From the NCBI GenBank assembly GCA_021234155.1, contig JAJEKV010000011.1:13061255-13125254 (forward strand): a stretch of DNA of 64,000 bases, written 5' to 3'. This stretch comes from Isoetes taiwanensis (Eukaryota > Streptophyta > Lycopodiopsida > Isoetales > Isoetaceae). Of the stretch, positions 23,576-37,689 are shown piece after piece. Position 1 is the first letter of the stretch, and the number at the start of each line of letters is the position of its first letter. The position numbers and the translations under genes are program-made. Below the pieces are notes generated by a model that was not told the origin of the DNA, did no database searches, and saw nothing but the letters and a program-made list of their open reading frames with translations.

Positions 23576-23718
23576 TTCAACCTGAGCAAGTAGATCATCC
23601 CTACCTCTATTTCATCCAATCCATTTGGGCTGAGAAAGCTTGCTAGCAGGCAAGGTCCAAATAACTAACTTATAAATCTAACAACCCTAGCCCATCAACG
23701 ATGGGCACCATAACTAGT

Positions 23719-23800
23719 TGCTTATATGGTCTTCCAAGTATTGTCAGAGTAAGTCCAGTAGAATTATGGCATCTGAGACTTGGTCATGTGCATGATACTA
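23719..23800 (+). pseudogene. Copia GAG-pre-integrase fragment, copy 1
   Basis: Reads CLYGLPSIVRVSPVELWHLR then LGHVHD, the GAG-pre-integrase motif (LWHxRLGH) that precedes integrase in Ty1/copia polyproteins. It breaks off just before the MITE at 23809. Confidence 0.8.
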
Positions 23801-23808
23801 ATGTATAA

Positions 23809-23965
23809 GGGAAAATACCTCTTTGAGGGTTTTGCGGGGGGTAATTTGCGAAGCGGCGCCACCAGTGGTGGCGATGCACGAGCGGCGGAGCTGCGAGTGC
23901 GTCCGCCCCACTGGCGGCACCGCCGAGCAAATTGCCCCCCAAAAACCTGAGAGGGGTATTTTCCC
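23809..23965. mobile_element. 157-bp foldback MITE, copy 1
   Basis: GGGAAAATACC at the left pairs with GGTATTTTCCC at the right, and complementarity continues inward about 55-60 bp per arm (GGGTTTTGCGGGGGGTAATTTGC against GCAAATTGCCCCCC). The centre is GC-rich. It is inserted in copia sequence. A target-site duplication was not certain. Confidence 0.8.
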
Positions 23966-24509
23966 GTGCGTAATGGACGGGAGGTTCAAATTACCCCTCC
24001 ATGCTCTGTTCCGGTGCTCTGCCTTTTTGTTAGCAAAATCATCTTGAAAATCATCTTCAAAGCTTGCCGGATCTAGGATTCCCTTTTATATAATCTAGGG
24101 CTCTTCAGGTAGGCTGGACAACACCAGAAAAGCCGGAGCTTCAATACATCCGGCCCCCTTTGCTCTGTCTGTTCCGGTTGATCTATGGTTATCAGAAACT
24201 ACGGTGGATTTTTGAAGCCATAGCAAGCTTTGCGGCAAGTTTAAGCATGAAGCTTCCATTTCCTTCATCAAAAGCTGCGACGATGACGGATTGCTAAACT
24301 GACGGCTTATGCGAAGATGAAGTTTAAATTAGCTTAAGTTGAAGCTGACGCTGACGTGCTTCTCATTAATCTCAGCAGATTTTCTACAATGGTGGATAGG
24401 GGGTAGCCGCACACATGCGAACTACCCCCAAAAAATAAAGGGAAAATCCAATTATATCATTTGGACCCCAACAAAATACAATGCTAATAGAGATTGGGCT
24501 AGTGTACCT

Positions 24510-24588
24510 GCCGAAAGCTTATCACCGGGATTAAAAAACCCCGCCCTTTCGGGTTTTCGAGGAAAAACCCTAGTGATAAGCCTTCGGC
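24510..24588. repeat. Inverted repeat (GCCGAAAGCTTATCAC arms)
   Basis: 16-bp arms with one mismatch, in the part present only in copy 1 of the segmental repeat. A GGGTTTTTCC-like internal inverted repeat lies in the loop. Confidence 0.65.
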
Positions 24589-24920
24589 AAGGGGCTTGGA
24601 CAAACGCAAGGCATAAAAAATCGCTCCCAAAACCCACGAATGGAAAAGCCGAAACAGATGCCGCTCGCTAACCTGTACCTGCACATCACCAACAAAACAA
24701 CAAGACAAAACAAACCTCCCAGCGTGGAGGGGCTGATTACGCACGTGCCACGCGATAAAAATACAAAAACAAAGAAGGGGGGGAGGGTGGGTTCAAAGAG
24801 AATAAGGTACTGCTGAGAGAGAAGAGAAAGCGCCGATGAGATGTTGATGCAGAATCGCGCCTAAAATAGCGAACTCCCAACCAGAATGGCTATGCGCCGC
24901 CTGCATGAATGCAAAACATG

Positions 24921-24991
24921 CATGCTCGTCCCATTCTAGAATGGCGATCCGATGTCTCGGATCGATGGGATTCTAGAATGGGACTCGCATG
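24921..24991. repeat. Inverted repeat (CATGC...TCCCATTCTAGAAT arms)
   Basis: CATGCTCGTCCCATTCTAGAAT pairs with ATTCTAGAATGGGACTCGCATG. A second inner stem CGATCCGA/TCGGATCG surrounds TGTC. Only in copy 1. Confidence 0.7.
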
Positions 24992-25595
24992 AAACCAACA
25001 AGCCGCCCGAATACCAAAGGACTTCCTTACAAACTAGGATCGAGGACGAAGGTCACAGGACGAAGGCTAAAGGCCGGAAAAGGACAACAAGAAAGAAACG
25101 CCAAATTGGCCAAACCAAGCAGGGAGAAGCCCCTCCCCTGCCTGGGAAACAAATCAAAGAGAATAAGGTACTGCTGAGAGAGAAGAGCAGCTGGAAGGAG
25201 CCATGGCAAAGAAAAAATATTGCTTGCAGAGGAGGCGGCGCCGCTCTGGAAAACCCGGAGCACAATTACAGCTTTTAATTCTCACTGAATAATGCTGTAA
25301 TTTGAACCTCACGTTCATTACATCAAAATGATGAGCAAGTATAAATTGGTAATTGGTATTCCTGATAATGTAATGTAATGTATTATCACGCCATTATAGA
25401 CCCCCAGGCCCATACTTATAGTAACATATGAATGTAGAGGCCATTGAGCTTGCATGCTTGGAAAGCAATCCATGCAGTCTTTTAAGCCTTCGTTTTTAAA
25501 ACTCTAGGCATATTATGCATATTGTGTGCGTAGCCCAATGCGCGTGCATAGCATGCTACATTTATTGACGATTTCTCTCGAATAACAAATGTTAT

Positions 25596-25806
25596 TTCTA
25601 AAAATCAAAGGACCAAACATTTCAAGCATTTCAGTTGTATTTAGCTCTCTAGGAAGTTGGAGCAATTAGGATCCAAATCAGGGGGAGAATACATTTCTGG
25701 AGAATTTATGCAATTTTGCCATGAAAAGGAGATTAGACGTCAATTTACGTGTGGATATACCTCGCAACAAAAGGGTATCGCTGAGAGAAAAAACAGATTA
25801 GGTTGG
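25596..25806 (+). pseudogene. Copia integrase core fragment, copy 1
   Basis: Reads KSKDQTFQAFQLYLA then, after frame changes, SGGEYISGEFMQFCHEKEIR, RQFTCGYTSQQKGIAERKNR. This is the central integrase region of Ty1/copia. The catalytic Asp of the usual SDNGGEY is changed (SKSGGEY), while the Glu of GIAERKNR is kept. Stops and frameshifts show inactivity. Confidence 0.85.
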
Positions 25807-25880
25807 ACAACCCGATAGCGCACATGCAACCTTATTTATTTAGTATCATGCTATGTGCATATTTCTTAACATATATAAAC

Positions 25881-27420
25881 CTCAAAGAACAAGATTTTTT
25901 TTCCGGAAGGAAAAAATTGGGAGAGAAAAAAAAGGCCAGAGAAAATAGAAGTGATAGGATTGTGGCAGAGATCAAGTTCTGGATGCAGCCGCATACCCCT
26001 ACACTATGGCAGACGCGTGTTCTAATAATGATCTTCAAGATCCAAGATCGGAAAGCTTCATTTATTCTCAATGCTAGTGCTGGCAGTAACTAACTAGGCT
26101 TCATCTTTCCGCTGGTGGTCGGACTGCAGAAACTAGGGCCTAGGCTTCACCTTCCGGCACGCATCAAAAATGCAGTCTTTTTACAGTTTTCAGACAAGAC
26201 CAGAAAAGCAGATTTAGGTTTTAGGAGAAGGGGCAACATGGCCGGATCTTCAATCCGTCCAAGCACAGGGAGCCTTCGCATCGTCATTAACTGCAGGATT
26301 TAATAACTGCAGGCTTCCTGTGTTGTTGAGAGTGAGACAGTTGTATTTGGTGAAGAGGTCAATTCCAGAAACGTGGGCAAGATGCCTTCTCAGAACCATG
26401 ATTCATGTGTAAGCACAATGATTCACCATGATTCATATGTAAGAACGTGGATTCATCCCTGATTTTGTCAGAACGATGACGCATCCCTGATTCTGTCAGA
26501 GATATGAGATTGGCATCTCTTTCTCTTGGCGCTGGCACCATAATCTCTAATGCACGTGAAAAATTTGTAGTGTTCCACGTGTTGCCTGGATTTAGGAAGA
26601 TTTTTATGGATCAATTCACGCTGTGGATCTCTCTGGGTATAAATAGGCTTAGAACACCCAGGTTTTTCAATTCGCTAAGACTCACTAAGACTGCAGGCAA
26701 ACTTCATATAAGGTATGCCCCCTATTTCCGAATTTGTTTTCGCAGTAGCATCAGATTAATCACAAAATTGTTGTCTATAATAGAGTCACGAATATCTTTA
26801 TCTGCTATATTATGCTATAAGTGAGATTAATCACAGAATACTAACTATTCAACAAAAGATGCGCTGGCCTCCCCATAGAAGCTCCCAGACAGTTTGCCGA
26901 AATGTGCAAATCTATGCTCGTCTGGATGGGAAAATAAGACGGCCCATTTGTTGGAGGTGTAAAGTAGTTGTTAAACAGTCGTAAAACGGCAGCATCCCAT
27001 TGCTCCAGAAATCCGATACTTTGTCGCCCACATTGAGCCCCATTGATAGAACCTGTAAAAAACAATGGCCTTCATCATGGGAAGACAAAGCGTTTAAAAA
27101 ATTTATTTCTCCCATTTTTTAATGGGTGGTTCACATGGAGAAGTTTAGGCCCTCTGCTGAGTTCTGGCAGAGTCAGCACTGATAAAAAAATTCAGAGCTG
27201 CATCAGCTACGCAAGTTGGATCTTGCAGGGCTGATTTTCCAAAACGGGGCTGAATTTTTTTGCCTCAGCCCAAGTTCAGCAGCTTTTAGGCCAGCGCTTC
27301 GCAGTTCGTCCATGTCAACCCAGCATAAACCCTATAGCTACTTTGTCGTTTGCCAGTTTTTATAAGGGTGAAAGCATGGCCTTGATATGCCTCCGAAATC
27401 AAAACGGTCAAAATAATATT
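25881..27420. other. No gene seen; possible LTR-like promoter inside
   Basis: Contains repeated CACCATGATTCATRTGTAAG-like stretches near 26395-26450 and one good TATA box at 26638. No coding motif. Confidence 0.45.
26638..26645 (+). promoter_or_regulatory. Possible TATA box (TATAAATA)
   Basis: TATAAATA sits in a GC-richer context (CTGGGTATAAATAGGC), about 35 bp before a CA-rich start-like sequence. It could be the core promoter of a lost LTR or gene. No downstream gene is recognised. Confidence 0.3.
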
Positions 27421-27429
27421 GACCTCATT

Positions 27430-30400
27430 AAGTTTGCCCAATTCGTTTGGTATTTGGGGAGGGTATTCTGGCAATGGTGGGGACTATGATTTCGGTATTG
27501 TATTATATTGAGAATGGTATGTTTGTGCATGTTAGAGCTGCTTATTTGTTTCGAGGGACAAGTTTCTATTTGTGTGGTGTGGCTGTGTTATATTATTTTA
27601 ACACTAGAGTGATCAGGTGATGGACCAGAAATGGTCCATTTGCAGTGTTCACTTTAAAATTCATATAAAATCAATGGTACAAAATCTATTCGAACCCTTC
27701 CTAGGAGTTCATATATGGCAGTCATGGTCCACGAATACCTAAAAATATATACACCTCCATTCTTGTAAGTTATGCTCTAGCAAACTCAGGGGGGTCAAGT
27801 ACCAAAAGCTTCATGTTTACATAAAGTAAAACTGTCTCGACAAAATGATTTTTTCAAATTTTTTGATTATCATGATATTTTTCTACACGAGATAAGGAAA
27901 ATGACACAAAAAAACACATGTCAATCCGAGTCTGTGAAGAAAGATAGGGCCATTCAAACATGACAGGGTCAAAACTGCTTTCTGCCTCCCCAGAACCAAT
28001 TATGGTTCCCAGAAGGCAGTTGTAGTTTAAATACAACAACTTTTACAAGGAAATGCATTTTGAGCTAATATTTGACATATAAGCAATTGACAAGTTTCTT
28101 CATCCCATAAAAATGTTGGCTAGCCTTGAATTTGATGTTTGGACTTTCACTTTTGATCTCAATTTTAGGTAACTTGTAACAATGATTAATATTTTCCCAT
28201 ATAGAGCAAAACTTACTCTATGATGTCCTCCAAAAACTTATAGTATGAAAGTTCAAAATAATATGAAACCAATACAAAAACAAGCTCATTAAAAAAGCAA
28301 GGGACATGGTCACAAGAAATCAAGAAAGGTTTCTGTACCTGAGCCCATTATTGGTCCATAGGTCCATTTAAAATCAATAACTTCCTTATGTTAATTGATC
28401 TAAAGTTGAATTTTGGGATATGAATAGCTTCTGATTTACTTTGATGATGAAAATATTTGTTGATCATAACCTTGAGATTTGGACTAAACTTTATAGCATC
28501 AAATTCAAATATGTCTTCTATGTTTATTCTAGATTTATGCCTCGAGATGTGACTTTGAAAAAACACATTCTCAAAATGTCCCATGTCATGAAAACAATGC
28601 AAAAAAATTCAAAGAAAAATATGGAAGTTTATGACTATAAAAAGTCAAGTTAGATCAAGAATGTCTTTGCTCCACTTGCAGACCATTATTGGTCCACAGG
28701 ACTGCAAGTTTAAAAATTAATAGAGGCAATGTCTTGATCAATTTTGATCTCAACTTTAGAATCTAGTTTATGTGTACGGTTGTCTATGGGGTAAAATTAA
28801 TTGGTTAGATGATTTTAAGCACAAACAACTGTGAATTTATGGGGTATTTATTCGCCAATTGAATCTACATGGACTTCCACTTACACCTTTCAAAACTTAT
28901 ATTATTAAAGGTAAGAAACCATGGTATCGTTATGGGGACAAAATGGATTAGTGAGAGATATATGATCTATACAATTGGTCTAATTATGGACCATGAATGG
29001 TTCATGCTTAATTATATTCGTATCTTTCAAATGGTATGTTATTTCAATATGAAAATAGAGAGTTATATTGCAAAAGGAAGGCCTGCATTCATGAAAAATA
29101 TAGTGTACATAAAAGATGACCTACTTGTAACATTATCCTACTAAAACTCTAATGCTTTGTAGCAGCAATGGATATACTAGTTTTATACTAGTAAAAAATA
29201 ACCATGCTTCTCTGTATTTTTTTGCAAGAAAGCCACACAACCTACATAGAGGACCTATATATATGTCCCTTGTCATATTTTGAACTATTTGAAAGGCTTA
29301 TTTGGAGAAATATAATGTGTTCTCTACAAAGCTGAGAAAGACGCATCAAAGATCATATGGTTTAATTTTTTATTCTTATACTTAAACTTCACGATCTTCA
29401 ATTTCATTCATCAATAAACATCACTAGCTAGTAAATGATGAGTTTTCAGCCTATAATTTTGGAATTAACTCAAATTTTTAACCTCTAATGTGTTAATCCT
29501 ATGGTTCTACATCATCTTTAAATCTAGTTAATTGCATGGTTAAACACTAATTACACTATATGCAAGTTGATAGAGTAATTTTCTATGTAGATATAAGAAG
29601 AATGCATCATTCATTACCCTCATGATACTTACAGGTGGTGATTTTGGAGCATTTTAACGTATAATTTTGTCCTAAATTCTGTATAGGAAATTCTCTATTA
29701 GATTTTGAAGTTGATATAACTTATGAACACTCCAAAAAAACACAAGATTGTACTTCATATAGTTAAGAATCCATGGCCACAAGAATTAACCCAAAACTTG
29801 TAACAGTAAGAGAGAAATAATTCCTAAACCGCACGCAGCATTTTTGAACAAAATAGGGTTTGCCAGCTTCCACGGATGTTAGATGATAGCAACCAAAGCT
29901 AAAAACATACAAATCAATGTGTTCTATCATAAATAGACAAATACTTCCAATTTTAGCAAGGTTTAGGCCTAGAAAAACCCAAGAATGCAGTTCTGGACTG
30001 TTGCAGAAACTGTCAAATTCTCTAATATTTGAACAATCACTACATCATATAGGTGAGTTCATTGGCCTTGAAATTCTCGAAGGTCATTAAGAATCAAGTA
30101 AAGATTGATATGGTGGCGCTATATCACCAAATTGAAACTTCTATTCTCAGATATATTAGTTTAAGTGGCAGTGGGTCAACTGGACCAATTCTGGTCCATG
30201 GACCAGGAATGGTCCCCGGGACTACTCTAGTGTTAAGTAGTCACAATGGTTAGAGGAACGAAATGTGGAGTCTGTTTTTGGAAGCTCTGTTGTGTCGACA
30301 TGCCAGTGGGCAAAATTGGGAAGAGGACGGTGTCGTTAAATCGAAGCAGGGCCAAGAAGCTGGGTGGCACTTCCATGCGGCCGGTTTTGGCTGGGGCATC

Positions 30401-31744
30401 TCCAAAGCAGTTCGGCTGATCTGCGTGGAGCGTGTAGGTTGTAGTAGTGCAGGCAATCTCTTACGTTTTTGTTTACTCATTTTTTCCTTGGCCGGAAAGA
30501 GATTGATAAGGCCAGGTTACTGGCGCTGTCTAACTGAGATAGAGATAGCCGGATCAATTGAAGCCTTTATTCGTTTTAATAATTCCTTTGCTTAATTGAT
30601 GTGCGAAGAAAGTACACGCTCATGCGGTCTGCAAATGGAAAGCTCTTCCCCGCCATAGCCAAGTCCGTTGCCAAGTGATCGACGGCTCTCCCACCCTCCC
30701 GTCTTTTGTGACCAATCTCAGCCATCGCTATGTGAATTATGGTGAAACAGCAATAATTGGTTGTTGCATAGAACAATTTCTTTTCAATGGTGATATCTAT
30801 AGATTCTACACCTTTGAAATTTGTATGGGTCCTGTCTCCAAAAAACAGAAGGCTCTTCATTTGGCACAAAGGGAGGAATATTCCCCCCATCAACGGTCCC
30901 AATTAAAAAATGAAAACTTCCCATTAAGTTTGCCCAATTCGTTTGGTATTTGGGGAGGGTATTCTGGCAATGGTGGGGACTATGATTTCGGTATTGTATT
31001 GTATTGTATTGAGAATGGTATGTTTGTGCATGTTAGAGCTGCTTATTTGTTTCGAGGGACAAGTTTCTATTTGTGTGGTGTGGCTGTGTTATATTATTTT
31101 AAGTAGTCACAATGGTTAGAGGAACGAAATGTGGAGTCTGTTTTTGGAAGCTCTGTTGTGTCGACATGCCAGTGGGCAAAATTGGGAAGAGGATTAATGT
31201 CGCTGAATCGAAGCGAGGCCACGGCCGGGTGGCGCTTCCATGTGGCCTGTTTTACTGGGGGCATCTCCAAAGCGAGCCGGGATCTGATCCGGAAGCGCGT
31301 GGGGTTGTAGTAGTCACGAAATCTCTTACGTTTTTGTTTACTCATTTTTCCTTGGCCGGAAGAGATTGATAAGGCCGGGTTCTTCGGGCGCCAAAGATAG
31401 AGATAGCCGGATCAATTGAAGCCTTTATTCGTTTTAATAATTCCTTTGCTTAATTGATGTGCGAAGAAAGTACACGCTCAGGCGGTCTGCAAATGGAAAG
31501 CTCTTCCCCGCCATAGCCAAGTCCGTTGCCAAGTGATCGACGGCTCTCCCACCCTCCCGTCTTTTGTGACCAATCTCAGCCATCGCTATGTGAATTATGG
31601 TGAAACAGCAATAATTGGTTGTTGCATAGAACAATTTCTTTTCAATGGTGATATCTATAGATTCTACACCTTTGAAATTTGTATGGGTCCTGTCTCCAAA
31701 AAACAGAAGGCTCTTCATTTGGCACAAAGGGAGGAATATTCCCC
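27430..31744. mobile_element. Tandemly doubled ~0.82-kb unit flanked by GACCTCATT
   Basis: Unit 1 is 27430-27601 plus 30237-30886 (split by the TTAA element). Unit 2 is 30926-31744. The units are almost identical apart from small indels and are joined by 39 bp. GACCTCATT stands directly left (27421-27429) and right (31745-31753), so the whole block looks like one insertion with a 9-bp target duplication. 9 bp is the usual MULE duplication length, but no terminal inverted repeat was found. The unit has no recognised coding function. Confidence 0.65.
27602..30232. mobile_element. TTAA-flanked 2.63-kb DNA transposon (piggyBac-like, non-autonomous)
   Basis: Ends CACTAGAGT (27602-27610) and ACTCTAGTG (30224-30232) are perfect 9-bp inverted repeats, flanked by TTAA at 27598-27601 and 30233-30236. 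The unit 2 sequence at 31080-31115 is continuous across a single TTAA (31099-31102), proving the insertion. Subterminal palindromes of the type TGGACCANNNNTGGTCCA occur at 27621-27638, 30181-30198 and 30199-30215. TTAA duplication is characteristic of piggyBac-like elements. PIF/Harbinger (TWA) is the main alternative. No transposase is recognisable inside. Confidence 0.75.
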
Positions 31745-31793
31745 GACCTCATTGTTTTGAGTTTAATGTGACTTATAGATAACTAGAAAAAGT

Positions 31794-31810
31794 GCCCAGC
31801 GTTGCTGGGC
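31794..31810. repeat. Helitron 3'-end hairpin
   Basis: GCCCAGC-GTT-GCTGGGC, 8 bp from the terminal CTAG (31783-31786, read on the minus strand). Confidence 0.75.
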
Positions 31811-32639
31811 TTTTCATAGGGCATAATTTCAAAAACTAATAAAGATGATGGACATAAGATTAGAACATCTAAAGAAAAGCAGTGCAAAAAGTCTAGAACT
31901 ATTAATATTTGATATTTTCATAATGTATAAAGGTAATTAATGCATAGTCTAGCTTTTTTTAAGCCCTTCATTCATCTCCTAATAGATTGTTGCTTGTATG
32001 GAATCTCCAGCATCCAGCTATTATTTGTTGGTGTTAGAACGTAAATAAACATTAAAGTTTGAACCTTAAAAAGATCTGTATCGAACCATTGAATAATGGG
32101 ATTCTACCTTCATTTGTCTTGCACCTCCATTGTGTAAGATATTTATACTGTGTGTAATGATCTAGAAGTATTTCTTTTCTTTATGCTATGTGGCAAGTTA
32201 TAAGTTGGGCCTCTATTCCCAAGAGTTATGGAAGAGGTTTCAAGGACTTGCTAGAATCTCGCTAGAATTCTTATTGTTCAATTGGGCAAGGGCGAATTTG
32301 TTTTGGTATTTTTATTGGATTGCATGGTTGGGCAATATTCGTTATAAGATTGTCGATGAATTGGAGATTGGGGTAATCAATTAAGCATAATCTTAGATGT
32401 GAAATATGTAACTCGAAAATCCAATTGCGCACATGTTATGAGAATCTTACATATGTGGAATAAGTAACTCAATAAATTCATTTGTAGACATGATGCAATA
32501 GAAATACTATATAGTTGCACATTAGTGTTTTGATCTTTTGTAGCAATGTGTTTTGGAGAGAGTGGCTAAGACTTACTCTCCTTCCTTCTTTTTTCTATAT
32601 ATACCTTTTAATATTCCCTTTTTTTCCCTTTCACAATGA

Positions 32640-33000
32640 GGGGGTGGTTGGTTTTCTCAACTTAATGATATTATTACAATATTGCAAACGATGGTTGGTT
32701 TTCTCAACTTTACGATATTATTACAATATTGCAAATAGAATAGAATGAGAATGAGAATGATTTTTTATCGTCCACTGAGGCCATTACAAAATTGAACCCC
32801 GAGCTATCATTACAACATTGAACCCCAAGGTGACACTGTTTTAGCGGAAGGGCAAAGCCTCGTCAAATAGTCAATATGTTGAAAACCCGCCCTAAGTCAT
32901 GTAGGTTTGAGGGGTGATTAGGCTCGCAAGCCTCGACTTGCCGAATGGTTATACTGAAATGCAACTGGTTAGTATTTTTTTTTTTTTTTTTTTTTATTAC
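32640..33000. repeat. Duplication, retroposon-like tail and T-tract
   Basis: GGTTGGTTTTCTCAACTT.A.GATATTATTACAATATTGCAAA occurs twice (32647-32738). It is followed by (GAATGA)n and TTTTTTATCGTCCACTGAGGCC, similar to the conserved end of the microsatellite-tailed retroposon. A run of 22 T lies near 32974-32995. Confidence 0.55.
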
Positions 33001-34340
33001 AACATTGAAATAGGAGACACCCACACTTGGTTGGTTGTTTTCACTTTGGCATATACTATCATTACATATGTAGGGGATCCAGATTGTCAAAATGCTTAAC
33101 TCAAAGTTAAGTGATTATCATACATAGTTATCCCCAACTGTCCAGATAAACGATTAATCATTTCTGTCCACTTATGTTTGAGATTCAACTTCTCGTTTCA
33201 ATTATCTATTTTGCCCATATCTCTTTGAGAATATCCCATTTGTTAGCCTGATCTACTCCTTTACCAACGAACTGCTGCTCCCTGCTTGTGTTTTTTGTAT
33301 ACATCAAGAGCCCAAATACACAGATTAAACACATGTAAAATCTAGAAGTAAAAATAACGCTATTCTGAATAACTTTTCGTACCCAAAGTTATGCAGCCTG
33401 AGGTTCAATTTTATTCAACTTTCACCTCACCATCTATAAGCTCATGTACATAAACAACAAAGCTTGGATTGAAGTCAAGCAATGTTACTATATGCACCAG
33501 TTCCAGCCAGAATAAATTATGACCTGTCCATGTTTATAGCTTTGAACTGATATCTGTGTCCAGAACACCAAATATCCACATCTAAAAGTGCTTTACATTA
33601 TTGTGCATAGCAGTATTACAAACCTTGATGCAGGGGTTTCCAGGGCTATGAATGTGCTGTATATTCCAAGATACCAATATAGACCTGAACTTTGATGGCA
33701 AATCTGGTGCACTGTGCACAATATGCGAATCATCAAAACAACTTGTTGAAGGGTACAACAACAATTGATTTCTCCCATGAGCCGATCATTATTATGCAAT
33801 TTGGCTAAGCATTATTATAAAAAGATCAAGGCGTGATGAGCTGCTGTAACTGCTAAAGAGCTTAGCAGAGCTAGACTGCGAGAGCCAATTGGGCATGCCA
33901 TGAGGTGGTCAAGATAGGACTGTTATACCCTTACCATGATATACGACCATAAATATGAACATTAGCTTGACAACCCAGACAAAGTCCAAGATGCAAACAA
34001 CAGAAAACGCCTCAAAATATGCCAGTTTTTAATAGTAGAGTCACATGCCATGTTTTAACAGTAGTGTTGTTTTGCAATGGGTTTTGCAAAACACCCTAAT
34101 TATGACTTAATAGTGTGGAACAATTTTAATCGCTGGGCAAGAGGTATGTCTACTTCAGCCTAGAATAAGGAGACCTTTTAGGAGTTCTTGGCCTGGAACT
34201 CAAATTTGACAGGATATTACAGCTGAAAAAATATTCCTCAATATGAAAGAAGGATGCAATATTTTTAACAAACCTTTTCAATGAAGAAGTCGGTACCACA
34301 ACCCTTGGCATAAATATCTTTCTTCAGCATGATAGTCAGA
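33001..34340. other. Helitron interior without recognised genes
   Basis: AT-rich, no motif-bearing frames. Confidence 0.4.
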
Positions 34341-34341
34341 G

Positions 34342-34670
34342 GGATAAAATATCGTGTCTATAGCAGGCCGATTGGATTCTTAACCCTAAAAAATCAAAGA
34401 TAAAATGGCAAGCATGAAAGCTAAAACTTATTGTTATTACCTCTGTAAAAGTGTTCACGTTGCAGAAGAAGCTTTCATTGCCCTCCTAAAATACACCGGA
34501 ATGGCTGAAACCTCGGTCTGCTGAAAGTATGCTGCACCTTCTCAGAGGCATGAAAATCTGGAACGGATAGATGGTTTCTAGCACAATCGGAAGGAGCACT
34601 ATGCCAATTCAGGAGGCAACATTAGTAACGTGAAATGAGTCAGATTTGATATCAAAATGGAGGCGACAAT
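34342..34670. repeat. Direct repeat inside Helitron, copy 1
   Basis: GATAAAATATCGTGTCTATAGC to AAAATGGAGGCGACAA is repeated almost base for base at 37690-38016, in the same orientation, 3.3 kb away. Confidence 0.85.
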
Positions 34671-34889
34671 TAGGCTGCCTCAGCCTTAAGGCAACCATGT
34701 ATCTAGCATTGAGTATCCCTGGTCATCTAAGTATACAAAATGAGTGCAGTTAAACAAAGACTGCAAGTACTTGAAGAAATAAAGGTTTTTATAGATCCGA
34801 GTACAAAATGGAAAAGAAAAAAACAACTCCAGCCTTTCAAATTCAATGCTATATCTTTTTCATGTCCTAGTCTATGACAATATGATGTT

Positions 34890-36269
<1,380 letters not shown>

Positions 36270-36292
<23 letters not shown>

Positions 36293-37640
36293 CTATTTTG
36301 TATCATAAAATGCTGGATCAGGGTTTCGCAGCCAGTTTTGGCTTTAGAAAAAAGCCAACATACTGACATTTAGACTCCATTATACCCGGCCACAAATTTT
36401 CAACTTAACCTTCAACTTAATATGGAAAACAAATGTCAAGGAAAAATAGCATTGCAGATCTGTTCATTTTTACTCAAGAGTAATGGCTAAAGCTTATTAT
36501 TATACCTCTATGCACAATCAGTCAGAAGCAAGGGACTTCATTTTATGCGTGGATGGAGCTACTTATAATTGTATGCCTAAAAATTTAAGATATTTCACCT
36601 GCGTTTTCTGATCATGAAACTATATGGTTTGTATGTACGGACCATTATGTATCACACGCCCCTATGTATCACGATTTGACAAAAGGCATATCAGGCTATT
36701 TGCATATAATCATTTAGGCAAAGATTATACCTTTGTCTCAGATCAAAAGTTGGCACATAAGAACTTGGCAAAGCCATCTAAGGCAAAATATAATTTGGCA
36801 ATGCCATATTCGGCAGGAAACGACTCCATGCAACTACTCCATGCAACTGCATTTCGCATTATTATCTGCCTGAAAACCAGGAAATGGATTCGAAATCCAC
36901 AAGTATGAGCAATTTCAACCAGGGGCTTACCAACAGAACTCCTTTTTGAAAGCATCTGAAGCAATGGAAATCCAGAAAAATCGCCAGCTCTTACAGCTAT
37001 TTCGTATCAAAAAATGGTGGATCAGGGTTTCATAGCCAGCTTTGGCTTTGGAAAAGGCCACATATAGGCTTTAGAAAGTGCCACATATAGACTCCATCAA
37101 ATTTCGCATTTTGTATATCCAATCACAAAATATCAACGTAATATGGGAAACAAACAGGGAAAATAGAGCATTGCGTTCCATTATGTATCACACGCCATTA
37201 TGTATCACGATTTGGCAAAAGGCATATCACGCTATTGGCATATAACCATTTAGGCAAAGATTATACCTTTGTTTCAGATCAAAAGTTGGCACGTAAGAAC
37301 TTGGCAAAGACATCTAAGGCAAAATATAATTTGGCAATGCCATATTCGACAGGAGACAGACTCCATGCAATTGCATTTCGCATATTATCTGCCTGAAAAC
37401 CAGGAAATGGATCTCTAAAGCTCATACTATTTTCGAAATCCACAAGTATGAGCAATTTCAGCAAGGGGCTTACCAACAGAACTCCTTTTTGAAAGCATCT
37501 GAAGCAATGGAAATCCAGAAAAATCGCCAGTATAGAAGCTTTTACAGTTATTTCGAATCAAAAAATGCTGGATCAGGGTTTCATAGCCAGCTTTGGCTTT
37601 AGAAAAGGCCACATATAGACTCCATCAAATTTTGCATTTT
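36270..37640. repeat. Three-fold repeat of exon-containing block in Helitron
   Basis: A block with TATTT.G.ATCA.AAAATG.TGGATCAGGGTTTC and GGCTTT.GAAAA.GCCA starts near 36293, 37000 and 37550. Between these, two longer copies (about 36610-36990 and 37175-37530) contain a minus-strand exon-like piece GDFSGFPLLQMLSKRSSV ending at a GTAAGC donor. Copies differ by small indels, so the exon was duplicated after or during capture. Confidence 0.7.
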
Positions 37641-37689
37641 GTATATCCAGCCCAATTGCAAATCTGTTCATTTTTTATCAAGAGTAATA

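Larger units (their letters stand above)
23691..25880 (+). repeat. Segmental repeat, copy 1 (copia + MITE)
   Basis: Near-identical to 48503-49812. Copy 1 is longer: it has an extra ~0.83 kb (about 24355-25185) and a ~58-bp stretch near 25372-25430 that copy 2 lacks. The shared segment starts at the small hairpin CCCATCAACGATGGG. Confidence 0.9.

Noticed and set aside
30576-30902. Minus-strand frame duplicated at 31434-31727 as a conserved gene
   Set aside because: Conservation reflects the recent tandem duplication of the whole unit; no known domain is visible and the plus strand is equally open.
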